This document shows, one piece after another, positions 44,300-51,503 of a stretch of 64,000 nt of DNA. The stretch is taken from contig NZ_JBHMIM010000033.1 in the NCBI RefSeq assembly GCF_048060115.1, positions 13,032 through 77,031 of the forward strand. The letters are read 5' to 3'. The stretch's first letter is position 1. Every line of letters starts with the position of its first letter. Both the position numbers and the translations under genes were made by a program. Below the pieces are notes generated by a model. The model was not told the origin of the DNA. It was given only the letters and a program-made list of their open reading frames with translations, and did no database searches. Source of the stretch: Micromonospora_E sp048060115 (GTDB lineage: Bacteria; Actinomycetota; Actinomycetes; Mycobacteriales; Micromonosporaceae).

Positions 44300-44890
44300 G
44301 TGACCGAGCTGATGGTCAGCCGGGTGATCGAGGACGTCGCGACACTCAAGGCACTGGCCGACCCGATCCGGATGCGGGTGCTCGAGCTGGCGATGTCGGA
44401 GCCTGAGCGGACCTGGACGGCCAAGGAGCTGGCCCGAATCATCGGCGTCCCCCCGACGAAGATCTACTACCACCTCAACCAGCTGGAGCAGCATCAGCTG
44501 GTGCACATCCGGGACACCCGGGTGGTCAACGGCATCATCGAGAAGCAGTACGGTGCGGGTCAGCTCAACCTCACCTTCCACCGTCGCTCCGGCGACGAGC
44601 CCAGCCCGGCGCAGGAGATCGTCTCCACGCTGCTGGGCCAGACCCGGGACGAGATCGAGGGCGGTCTCAACGCCGGCACCATCTCCGCCAGCAGCGAGGC
44701 GCCCGATCCGGTCCGGATGGTGCTCAGCCGCAACGTCGCGGAGATTCCGCAGCATCGGATCGCGGAGTTCCGCCAAGAGATGCTCGCTCTGATGCGCCGG
44801 TTCGATGAGGCCAGCGTCGCCCGGGAGGGCGGGGCCGGTGGGCACCGGTTCGCCATGCTGGTCGCGATGCACCCGTTGGGGCGGCCCTGA
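44300..44890 (+). CDS. ArsR-family winged-helix transcriptional regulator
   Basis: A 196-residue regulator. The N-terminal HTH is clear: LKALADPIRMRVLELAM, WTAKELARIIGVPPTKIYYHLNQLEQHQLVHIRDTRVVNGIIEKQYGAG. The C-terminal part is helical and may bind a ligand. No metal-binding Cys pair is seen. GTG 44300 is preceded by GGGAGG at good spacing; ATG 44312 is also in frame. The 247 bases before it (44053-44299) carry no gene and are less GC-rich. Targets unknown; the neighbouring minus-strand membrane gene converges. Confidence 0.85.
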   Translation: MTELMVSRVIEDVATLKALADPIRMRVLELAMSEPERTWTAKELARIIGVPPTKIYYHLNQLEQHQLVHIRDTRVVNGIIEKQYGAGQLNLTFHRRSGDEPSPAQEIVSTLLGQTRDEIEGGLNAGTISASSEAPDPVRMVLSRNVAEIPQHRIAEFRQEMLALMRRFDEASVAREGGAGGHRFAMLVAMHPLGRP

Positions 44891-44913
44891 CCCGGTCGCG
44901 CCGGGTGCGCACG

Positions 44914-46143
44914 TCAGGTGACCGACACCCCAGCGGAGAAGGCACCGCTGCGTAGCTCCAGTCGCTCCGGGACGAGTTCACCGCTGATGGTGAACGCCAA
45001 CGGCACCAGCAATCGCGCGCCGGCAGCCACCGGTTCGGCGAAGATGTCCCGTCCACCGTTCTCCTGCCGGGTCGTTGCCTCGTCCACCGCGACCCAGTCG
45101 CCGGTGGGCAGGTACGCCCGCTGCAGTGGGGCGTACCAGAACTGCTCGTCGTCGCTGCGGTTGCGTAGCGCGACCGTCGCTACGCAGCGCTGCTGCTGCC
45201 CGCCCTCCGGCGCGCAGGCCATCCGGAAAACGGTGAACTCGAAGGCGGACTCGGTCAGCAGCACCCCGAGCCCGCCGATCTGCGTGGTGCCGATCCAGCC
45301 GCTGGGCACCTGGTTCGCCCGGTCGAGGACGGTCGATCCGTACGTGGCACCCCGCACGGTGGCCACCGCCAGACCGGTCAGCATCGCGATCAGCAGGCCG
45401 AAGACCATCGGTGTGGTCGGCCGCCACCGCCGGCCGACCGGCGGTGGAGCCGGCGGTGCCGAGGGCAACCGGACCCGTCGACCACCGGCGGTGACCACCC
45501 GACGCCGGGTGATCCGATGCTGCTGCATCCGTCGCCGCCAGCCGTACCCGATCATCGTGACCACCGTCAGCACGGCCAGCCCACCGATCAGCGGTAGCGA
45601 CGGCCGCTGCCACCATGCCTGGTCGGTGCCCTCGACGCCGGCGGTGGCCGACCACTGTGCCGTCGCGCAGTCGTACGGCCGGGTGGTGTCCCGCTGGTAG
45701 GCGCAGACCGGGAACGGCTCCGGTGCCCCGCTGCCGCCGGGCCGGAACGACGCGTGGACCGATTCCGTGCCACTGGCCGGCAGGCTCAACTGCCAGGTGA
45801 CCTCCGTCTCGGCCGGCTGCCCACCGGAGCTGACGGTGGCGACCGCCGCGTCGGCCGGTACGCCGAGCCGTAGCGTGACGTCGACCGGTGCGACCGTACG
45901 GTTGCTCACCTCGACCTGGTAGGCGGGGGTACCCTGCCCGGCACTGTTGATCGTCACCGCGACCAGCTCCTGCCCGGCCGTCGGCGGTGTCGGTGGTGCG
46001 GCCCAACCCGCGGTCGGCGCGAGCAGCACCCCGCCCGCGACCAGGCCGACCACGGCGGCCCTGCCGAGCCGGTTGACCCGGCCGGCCGGGTCAACCGGTA
46101 GCGTGCCGCTTCCCGGCCCACGTTGCCACGCTGACATCAGCAT
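44914..46143 (-). CDS. Exported membrane protein of unknown function
   Basis: A 409-residue protein. A signal-like segment (AAVVGLVAGGVLLAPTAGWA) is followed by an exterior beta-rich domain (AYQVEVSNRTVAPVDVTLRLGVP) with two cysteines, a transmembrane helix (LIGGLAVLTVVTMIGYGWRRR), a basic Pro-rich linker, a second helix (MVFGLLIAMLTGLAVATV) and another exterior beta domain resembling a DUF4352-like fold (FEFTVFRMAC, VATVALRNRSDDEQFWY). ATG 46143 has GGGGAT upstream; the frame is open to 46215. No function assigned. Confidence 0.7.
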   Translation of the reverse strand: MLMSAWQRGPGSGTLPVDPAGRVNRLGRAAVVGLVAGGVLLAPTAGWAAPPTPPTAGQELVAVTINSAGQGTPAYQVEVSNRTVAPVDVTLRLGVPADAAVATVSSGGQPAETEVTWQLSLPASGTESVHASFRPGGSGAPEPFPVCAYQRDTTRPYDCATAQWSATAGVEGTDQAWWQRPSLPLIGGLAVLTVVTMIGYGWRRRMQQHRITRRRVVTAGGRRVRLPSAPPAPPPVGRRWRPTTPMVFGLLIAMLTGLAVATVRGATYGSTVLDRANQVPSGWIGTTQIGGLGVLLTESAFEFTVFRMACAPEGGQQQRCVATVALRNRSDDEQFWYAPLQRAYLPTGDWVAVDEATTRQENGGRDIFAEPVAAGARLLVPLAFTISGELVPERLELRSGAFSAGVSVT

Positions 46144-46299
46144 CACGATCCCCGCCCCCGACCCGAACGGTAGGCCGAACCTGGCCGGCCGGCCCACGAA
46201 GCGCGATTTCGCCACCGGATCCGGTGACCGGTGCTACATTTCCTCGCCCCGCGTCGCCACCGTGCCGGGTCGCCGCGCCGGACCCGTTAGATTGACCGG

Positions 46300-47109
46300 G
46301 TGCGTATCGCTCGTTTCGCCCATGGCAAGGGCATGTCGTTCGGGATCGTCGAGGGTGAGGCGGGTGCCGGCCCGCAGGCGCTGACGGTCGCCGAGGTCGA
46401 AGGCCACCCGTTCGGCAAGCTGACCTTCACGTCGCAGCGTTGGGCGCTGGCCGATGTCCGGCTGCTGTCGCCGATCCTGCCGAGCAAGGTGGTGTGTGTG
46501 GGGCGCAACTACGCCGACCACGCCGCCGAGCACGGTGCCGAGGTGCCGGCCGAGCCGCTGCTGTTCCTCAAGCCGTCGACGTCGGTGATCGGCCCCCGTG
46601 ACGCGATCCGGCTGCCCAGCCAGTCCCGCCAGGTGGAGCATGAGGCGGAGCTCGCGGTGGTGATCGGTCCGCCCGGGGCCCGCCGTGCCGACCGGGCGGC
46701 CGCCGAGCGGGCCATCTTCGGCTACACCTGCGCCAACGACGTCACCGCCCGGGACCTGCAGTGGTCGGACGGCCAGTGGACCCGGGCCAAGGGCTTCGAC
46801 TCGTTCTGTCCGATCGGGCCGTGGATCGTCACCGGGCTGGATGTCTCGGACCTGGAGGTCCGCTGCGAGGTTGGCACCGACCCGGAGCAGCTGGAGGTAC
46901 GCCAACTCGGTCGTACCAAGCAGATGGTCTTCGACGTGCCGACCTTGGTGTCGTACGTGTCACACGTGATGACGCTGCTGCCCGGCGATGTGATCCTGAC
47001 CGGAACCCCGGCGGGGGTCAGCGAGCTGACCGCCGGGGACACCGTGTCGGTTCAGATCGAGGGGATCGGCGAGCTGGCCAACCCGGTGGTCGCGGCCGAC
47101 CCGGTGTGA
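46300..47109 (+). CDS. Fumarylacetoacetate hydrolase family protein
   Basis: A 269-residue FAH-fold enzyme. The metal-binding motif is HEAELAVVIG with the family core KVVCVGRNYADHAAEHG, GYTCANDVTARDLQWSDGQWTRAKGFDSFCPIGPW and LLPGDVILTGTPAGV. Members hydrolyse or isomerise beta-diketo acids (for example acylpyruvates, or oxaloacetate decarboxylation); the substrate is not decided by sequence. The start is GTG 46300. In relatives gltX usually follows; here tandem repeats and tRNA genes follow instead. Confidence 0.9.
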   Translation: MRIARFAHGKGMSFGIVEGEAGAGPQALTVAEVEGHPFGKLTFTSQRWALADVRLLSPILPSKVVCVGRNYADHAAEHGAEVPAEPLLFLKPSTSVIGPRDAIRLPSQSRQVEHEAELAVVIGPPGARRADRAAAERAIFGYTCANDVTARDLQWSDGQWTRAKGFDSFCPIGPWIVTGLDVSDLEVRCEVGTDPEQLEVRQLGRTKQMVFDVPTLVSYVSHVMTLLPGDVILTGTPAGVSELTAGDTVSVQIEGIGELANPVVAADPV

Positions 47110-47186
47110 GCCGATCCGGGGGCGGGCTGACCTGGGGTGAGCCGATCCGGGGGGCGGGCTGACCTGGGGTGAGCCGACTCGGCGCC
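47106..47186 (+). repeat. Tandem 31/32-bp repeat after the FAH gene
   Basis: Two copies (47106-47136, 31 bases; 47137-47168, 32 bases) and a partial third starting 47169, each opening GTGAGCCGATCCGGGG and closing GGCTGACCTGGG. The first copy contains the FAH gene stop codon. It probably arose by slippage; no coding or CRISPR character. Confidence 0.8.
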
Positions 47187-47276
47187 GAGGCGCGCTGCGG
47201 CAAACCGCTGCGGTAACCCGATTTGGCGCGCACCATGGGGTCAGGTAGAGTTCTGTCCCGGTGCAGCAAGCGCCGA

Positions 47277-47348
47277 TGGGGTATGGGGTAATTGGCAGCC
47301 CGACTGATTCTGGTTCAGTTAGTCTAGGTTCGAGTCCTGGTACCCCAG
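47277..47348 (+). tRNA. tRNA-Gln (anticodon CTG)
   Basis: Cloverleaf is complete: acceptor TGGGGTA/TACCCCA, D-arm with GGTAATTGGCAG, anticodon stem ACTGA/TCAGT with loop TTCTGGT, T-arm containing GGTTCGAGTCC, discriminator G at 47348. The CCA end is not encoded. A possible -10 (TAGAGT, 47246-47251) lies upstream. A hairpin follows. Confidence 0.97.
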
Positions 47349-47351
47349 CGA

Positions 47352-47383
47352 CCGATGCCGGAAGGGATTCCGGATGGCATCGG
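47352..47383 (+). terminator. Hairpin after tRNA-Gln
   Basis: CCGATG-CCGGAA-GGGA-TTCCGG-ATGG-CATCGG forms a near-perfect stem directly behind the tRNA. It may be a terminator or a processing signal; there is no U-run. Confidence 0.55.
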
Positions 47384-47452
47384 GGTGCTGGTCTCTGTTA
47401 GAGTTCGGCACCGCGTCCTAACGGACACAGCGGTAGGAAACACGGAAGTTCT

Positions 47453-47525
47453 GGCCCCGTCGTCTAGCGGCCCAGGACGCCGCCCTCTCAAGGCGGTAGC
47501 GCCGGTTCGAATCCGGTCGGGGCTA
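47453..47525 (+). tRNA. tRNA-Glu (anticodon CTC)
   Basis: Cloverleaf is complete: acceptor GGCCCCG/CGGGGCT (first pair G-U), D-arm TCTAGCGGCCCAGGA, anticodon stem CCGCC/GGCGG with loop CTCTCAA, T-arm CCGGTTCGAATCCGG, discriminator A at 47525. No encoded CCA. It is 104 bases after tRNA-Gln, an arrangement conserved in actinobacteria next to ndgR-leuCD. Confidence 0.97.
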
Positions 47526-47536
47526 CAGATGTGACA

Positions 47537-47587
47537 CAGAAATGCGGCGGGCACCACCGATCACCGGTGGTGCCCGCCGCATTTCTG
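47537..47587. terminator. Strong hairpin terminator after tRNA-Glu
   Basis: A stem of more than 20 bp (left arm from CAGAAATGCGGCGGG, right arm ending CCCGCCGCATTTCTG) with a 4-5 base loop, 12 bases beyond the tRNA. Likely ends the tRNA transcript. Confidence 0.8.
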
Positions 47588-47594
47588 CATCACA

Positions 47595-47682
47595 CCCGAA
47601 CCTCACCGGCGATCTTGCAGTTATCGAGAGTATTTGCCCGAATTGTCCCTCGATAACTGCAAGATCGCCGGTGAGGTTCGGG
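47595..47682. repeat. Perfect 34-bp inverted repeat between tRNA-Glu and ndgR
   Basis: Arms 47595-47628 and 47649-47682 are perfect reverse complements (left arm starts CCCGAACCTCACCGG and ends CAGTTATCGAG), with a 20-base AT-richer spacer. It ends ten bases before the ndgR stop. It is much longer than needed for termination and looks like a mobile palindromic element (REP/MITE-like), though it may also terminate ndgR transcripts. Confidence 0.75.
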
Positions 47683-47691
47683 GACGGGTCG

Positions 47692-48378
47692 TCAGAGGCC
47701 CGAGAGTCGTTGGCCGGCGCGGACGACCGCCATGGCATGGCGCTCGCCGGGGCGGCGGCCGAGTCGCTCGATCGGGCCGGAGACACTGACCGAGGCGATC
47801 ACCCGGCCGGTGCGGTCCCGGATCGGAGCCGAGACGCTGGCCACCCCGGCCTCGCGTTCGGCTACGCTCTGTGCCCAGCCGCGTCGGCGCACCTCGGCCA
47901 GCGTCCGGCCGGTGAACTTGCAGCGAGGCAGCAGTGGCATGACGGCCTCGGGCGGCTCCCAGGCGAGCAGGATCTGCGCGGCCGAACCGGCGGTCATCGG
48001 CAGCACCGAGCCGATCGGCACCGTGTCCCGCAGCCCGCTGGCCCGCTCGGCGGCCGCGACGCAGATCCGTTCGTCGGCGCGGCGCAGGTACAACTGTGCG
48101 CTCTCGCCGGTGGCGTCGCGCAGGGCGGCCAGCAAGGGCTCGGCCGCGGTCAGCAGCACATCGGGCGCGGCGTTGGCCAACTCGCCCAGCCGGGGGCCGG
48201 GCCGCCAGCGCCCCTGGGTGTCCCGGACCAGCATCCGATGGATCTCCAGCGCCTGGGCCAGCCGGTGCGCGGTGGCCCGGGGCAGCTTGGTCCGCTCGAC
48301 GAGTTCGGCCAGGCTGGCGCCGTCCACGCACGCCGCGAGGATCACGACCGCCTTGTCGAGAACGCCGACACCGCTCAT
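47692..48378 (-). CDS. ndgR: IclR-family regulator of leucine biosynthesis (NdgR/LtbR type)
   Basis: A 228-residue IclR-type regulator. The N-terminal HTH is GVGVLDKAVVILAACVDG then LAELVERTKLPRATAHRLAQALEIHRML; the C-terminal effector domain includes TGESAQLYLRRADERICVAAAERASGLRD and PMTAGSAAQILLAW. Both sequence and position, divergent from leuCD, match NdgR of Streptomyces and LtbR of Corynebacterium, which control leuCD and other amino-acid genes. ATG 48378 is chosen to match the family's MSGVGVLDKA start; GTG 48390 and ATG 48402 are also in frame. Confidence 0.9.
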   Translation of the reverse strand: MSGVGVLDKAVVILAACVDGASLAELVERTKLPRATAHRLAQALEIHRMLVRDTQGRWRPGPRLGELANAAPDVLLTAAEPLLAALRDATGESAQLYLRRADERICVAAAERASGLRDTVPIGSVLPMTAGSAAQILLAWEPPEAVMPLLPRCKFTGRTLAEVRRRGWAQSVAEREAGVASVSAPIRDRTGRVIASVSVSGPIERLGRRPGERHAMAVVRAGQRLSGL

Positions 48379-48415
48379 ACTGTGTCCCACAAGCCGAAAC
48401 ATACCTCCCAGAATT

Positions 48416-48421
48416 TAGGAT
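48416..48421 (+). promoter_or_regulatory. leuC: Candidate -10 element of leuCD, leaderless start
   Basis: TAGGAT ends six bases before the A of the leuC ATG (48428), so transcription would begin at the start codon itself. No good -35 is visible, which fits an activator-dependent promoter. The region 48379-48415, shared with divergent ndgR, would hold the regulator's operator. AGGA in the same element could alternatively act as a ribosome-binding site. Confidence 0.45.
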
Positions 48422-48427
48422 GTCCAG

Positions 48428-49885
48428 ATGGTGGGAGCCACTTCGAAGCCGACATCGCCCAGGACCCTGGCCGAGAAGGTCTGGGACGCCCACGTGGTGC
48501 GATCCGCCCCGGGCGAACCGGACCTGCTCTACATCGACCTGCACCTGCTGCACGAGGTCACCAGCCCGCAGGCCTTCGACGGGCTGCGCGTGGCCGGGCG
48601 CCCGGTACGCCGTACCGACCTGACCCTGGCCACCGAGGACCACAACACCCCGACCGGGTACGCCGATCCGGCGTTCAACAGCCGACGCGGTGACCTGCTG
48701 ACGATCAGCGACCCGACCTCGCGTACCCAGATCGAGACGCTGCGCCGCAACTGTGCCGAGTTCGGCATCAAGCTGCACGCCCTCGGCGACGAAGAGCAGG
48801 GCATCGTGCACGTCATCGGCCCGCAGCTGGGCCTGACCCAGCCGGGCATGACCATCGTGTGTGGCGACTCGCACACCGCGACCCACGGCGCCTTCGGCGC
48901 GCTCGCCTTCGGCATCGGCACCAGCGAGGTCGAGCACGTGCTCGCCACCCAGACACTGCCGCAGACCGGGCCGAAGACGATGGCGGTCACCGTGACCGGC
49001 GAGCTGGGCCCCGGCGTCACCGCCAAGGACCTGGTGCTGGCCCTGATCACCCAGGTCGGCACCGGCGGCGGCCGTGGCTACGTCGTCGAGTACCGGGGTG
49101 AGGCGATCCGCAAGCTCTCCATGGAGGGCCGGATGACAGTGGCCAACATGTCCATCGAGTGGGGCGCCAAGGCCGGCATGGTCGCACCGGACGAGACCAC
49201 CTTCGCTTACCTCAAGGGCCGGCCGAACGCGCCGCAGGGCGCCGACTGGGACACCGCCGTGGCCTACTGGTCCAGTCTGGTCACCGACGAGGGCGCGACG
49301 TTCGACGCCGAGGTGATCCTCGACGCCAGCGCGATCACGCCGTTCGTGACCTGGGGCACGAACCCGGGGCAGGGCGCCGCGCTGAGCGCCACCGTGCCCG
49401 ACCCGGAGCAGTTCGACACCGACGCGGAGCAGGTCGCCGCCCGGCGGGCCCTGGAGTACATGGACCTGCGGCCCGGCACCGCGCTGCGGGACGTCGCCGT
49501 CGACGTGGTCTTCGTGGGCTCCTGTACCAACGGCCGGCTGGAGGACCTACGGGCCGCCGCCGACGTGCTGCGCGGACGCAAGGTCGCCGACGGCGTACGG
49601 ATGCTGGTGGTGCCCGGCTCGGCCAAGGTGCGCGAGGCCGCCGAGACCGAGGGACTCGACAAGGTCTTCGCCGAGGCCGGCGCGGAGTGGCGGTTCGCCG
49701 GCTGCTCGATGTGCCTGGGCATGAACCCGGACACCCTCAAGCCGGGGGAGCGCTCCGCGTCCACCTCCAACCGCAACTTCGAGGGCCGGCAGGGCCGCGG
49801 CGGGCGTACTCATCTGGTGTCGCCGCCGGTGGCCGCTGCCACCGCTGTGGTGGGCCGGCTGGCCGCGCCGGCGGACCTGAACTGA
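48428..49885 (+). CDS. leuC: 3-isopropylmalate dehydratase large subunit
   Basis: Large subunit of isopropylmalate isomerase (aconitase family, [4Fe-4S]); with LeuD it converts 2- to 3-isopropylmalate and also acts on citramalate. Motifs: LAEKVWDAHVVRSAPGEPDLLYIDLHLLHEVTSPQAF, CGDSHTATHGAFGALAFGIGTSEVEHVLATQ, cluster-binding VFVGSCTNGRLEDLRAAA and AGCSMCLGMNPD, then SASTSNRNFEGRQGRGGRTHLVSP. The 485 residues are normal. leuD follows after 40 bases. Confidence 0.97.
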   Translation: MVGATSKPTSPRTLAEKVWDAHVVRSAPGEPDLLYIDLHLLHEVTSPQAFDGLRVAGRPVRRTDLTLATEDHNTPTGYADPAFNSRRGDLLTISDPTSRTQIETLRRNCAEFGIKLHALGDEEQGIVHVIGPQLGLTQPGMTIVCGDSHTATHGAFGALAFGIGTSEVEHVLATQTLPQTGPKTMAVTVTGELGPGVTAKDLVLALITQVGTGGGRGYVVEYRGEAIRKLSMEGRMTVANMSIEWGAKAGMVAPDETTFAYLKGRPNAPQGADWDTAVAYWSSLVTDEGATFDAEVILDASAITPFVTWGTNPGQGAALSATVPDPEQFDTDAEQVAARRALEYMDLRPGTALRDVAVDVVFVGSCTNGRLEDLRAAADVLRGRKVADGVRMLVVPGSAKVREAAETEGLDKVFAEAGAEWRFAGCSMCLGMNPDTLKPGERSASTSNRNFEGRQGRGGRTHLVSPPVAAATAVVGRLAAPADLN

Positions 49886-49925
49886 CCGGCCGGGCGACGA
49901 CGCACCGACTAGACGGGAACACGAC

Positions 49926-50513
49926 ATGGACAAGTTCACTCTGCACACCGGGACCGCTGTCCCGCTGCGCCGATCCAACGTGGATACGGATCAGATCATC
50001 CCGGCCGTGTACCTCAAGCGGGTGACCCGGACCGGCTTCGCCGACGGACTATTCAATGCCTGGCGCGAGGATCCGGAATTCGTTCTGAACAATCCTTCAT
50101 ATTCGGGGGCATCCATTCTCGTCGCTGGCCCGGAGTTCGGCACCGGGTCATCGCGTGAACACGCCGTGTGGGCCTTGCGGGACTGGGGCTTCCGGGCGGT
50201 GATGTCTCCCCGCTTCGGAGACATCTTCCGGGGCAACGCACTCAAGGAAGGCCTCCTGCCGGTCGAGCTGGAAATGGCCGCCATTGAGGAATTGTGGGCG
50301 CTCGTCGAGAGCGATCCCACCGCAGCAGTCACCGTCGACCTCACCACCCGCGAGGTCAGAGCCGGCGGGGCCAGCTGGTCGTTCCCGATCGACGAGTTCA
50401 GTCGGTGGCGGCTCATGGAGGGACTGGACGACATTGGACTGACCCTGCGTCACGAGTCGGACATCACCGAGTACGAGAGGAACCGCCTGCCCATCAAGCC
50501 GGTCGTCGTATAG
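49926..50513 (+). CDS. leuD: 3-isopropylmalate dehydratase small subunit
   Basis: Swivelling-domain partner of LeuC. Motifs: TGTAVPLRRSNVDTDQIIPAVYLKRVTRTGF, GPEFGTGSSREHAVWALRDWGFRAVMSPRFGDIFRGNALKEGLLPV and FPIDEFSRWRLMEGLDDIGLTL. The 195 residues are normal. GGGAAC precedes the ATG at 49926. Co-transcribed with leuC. Confidence 0.97.
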   Translation: MDKFTLHTGTAVPLRRSNVDTDQIIPAVYLKRVTRTGFADGLFNAWREDPEFVLNNPSYSGASILVAGPEFGTGSSREHAVWALRDWGFRAVMSPRFGDIFRGNALKEGLLPVELEMAAIEELWALVESDPTAAVTVDLTTREVRAGGASWSFPIDEFSRWRLMEGLDDIGLTLRHESDITEYERNRLPIKPVVV

Positions 50514-50592
50514 CTCCGATCCGCCTCGCGCGGCGCTACCTGTGCCCTGTGTTGGCCATCACCAAGGCCTTCCCGAGCGCTTGCCAGACGCC

Positions 50593-50673
50593 GATTCCGC
50601 CCCCATCCGATGGCCCACCAACCGCCCGGCTACTGCCAACCGGCCGGTTCGGGCCACCGGATGGGGGCGAATC
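50593..50673. repeat. Near-perfect 23-bp inverted repeat between leuD and hup
   Basis: The arm 50593-50616 (GATTCCGCCCCCATCCGATG...) pairs with 50651-50673 (...CGGATGGGGGCGAATC) with one mismatch and one extra base; the 34-base spacer itself contains CCGGCCGG-type pairing. A T-run (TTTTTT, 50691-50696) follows 17 bases later. It could terminate leuCD, form part of the hup leader, or be a dispersed palindrome. Confidence 0.65.
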
Positions 50674-50785
50674 CGTTACGACACAAGGACTTTTTTCCCG
50701 TAGATGTTTGTGTCCTGCCGGTACAGGGCATACCGTGCGCGCAGAATGGCTCGCAGAGTCCAGTTGCACATACGGGAGGGAACTC

Positions 50786-51400
50786 GTGAACAAGGCAGAG
50801 CTCATCGACGCGCTTGCGGCTCGCCTGGGGGACCGAAAGACGGCGACGACGGCGCTCGACGCCGTCCTGGCCGAGGTCCAGGCGGCGGTCACCAAAGGCG
50901 ACCGAGTGGGTATCACCGGGTTCGGGGTCTTCGAGAAGCGCGTCCGCGCGGCTCGAACAGCCCGCAACCCGCGTACCGGGGAGTCGGTGAAGGTCAAGAA
51001 GACATCCGTGCCGGTCTTCCGGCCTGGAGCGGGCTTCAAGGACATGGTGGCCGCCGGCAAGGCGCCTAAGGCCACCGCGGCCAAGAGCGCGGCCAAGACC
51101 ACCACGGCTCGGGCCGGTGCGGCGAAGTCCACCAGCTCCGCCGCCAAGTCGACCGCAGCCAAGGCACCCGCGAAGCGGGCCACCACGGCCAAGAAGACCG
51201 CCGCCACCAAGTCGACCGCGACGAAGTCGGCGGCTTCCGCCCCAGCCAAGAAGACCACGGCCAAGAAGACCGCCGCGACGAGGTCGACCGCTTCCACCCC
51301 GGCCAAGAAGTCCGCCGCGACGAAGTCCACCGTGACCAAGTCCGCAGCGGCGAAGAAGGCTCCGGCGAAGAAGTCCGCGGCCCGCAAGACCACTCGCTGA
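50786..51400 (+). CDS. hup: HU-family nucleoid protein with Lys/Ala-rich tail
   Basis: A 204-residue actinobacterial HU (HupB/HupS/Hlp type) that binds and compacts DNA. The N-terminal 90 residues are canonical HU: MNKAELIDALAARLGDRKTA, GDRVGITGFGVFEKRVRAARTARNPRTGE, VPVFRPGAGFKDMV. The remaining ~110 residues are repeats of AAK, PAKK and KSTATKS type, like histone H1 tails. GTG 50786 has GGGAGG upstream. Next to leuCD and mutT1 as in mycobacteria. Confidence 0.96.
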   Translation: MNKAELIDALAARLGDRKTATTALDAVLAEVQAAVTKGDRVGITGFGVFEKRVRAARTARNPRTGESVKVKKTSVPVFRPGAGFKDMVAAGKAPKATAAKSAAKTTTARAGAAKSTSSAAKSTAAKAPAKRATTAKKTAATKSTATKSAASAPAKKTTAKKTAATRSTASTPAKKSAATKSTVTKSAAAKKAPAKKSAARKTTR

Positions 51401-51429
51401 CCGGCCGGCCAGACCGGCCGAACAGCCAT

Positions 51430-51476
51430 CACACACGAAGGCGCCTACCGAGACCCGGTAGGCGCCTTCGTGTGTG
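51430..51476. terminator. Bidirectional terminator between hup and mutT1
   Basis: A perfect 21-bp stem opening CACACACGAAGGCGCC and closing GGCGCCTTCGTGTGTG, with a 5-base loop, between the convergent hup (stop 51400) and mutT1 (stop 51504). Confidence 0.9.
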
Positions 51477-51503
51477 CGCAGACCCTGCTGCGCGCGGGGC
51501 CGG

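Noticed and set aside
47106..47186. CRISPR array
   Set aside because: The repeats are adjacent without unique spacers and only two and a half copies exist; no cas genes are present.
47537..47587. Attachment site of an integrative element at tRNA-Glu
   Set aside because: No integrase gene and no duplicated tRNA 3' end were seen nearby; the hairpin reads as a terminator.
50294..50785. HU protein with a 164-residue N-terminal extension overlapping leuD
   Set aside because: The extension lies in leuD and the intergenic hairpin and lacks any HU character; GTG 50786 with GGGAGG is decisive.
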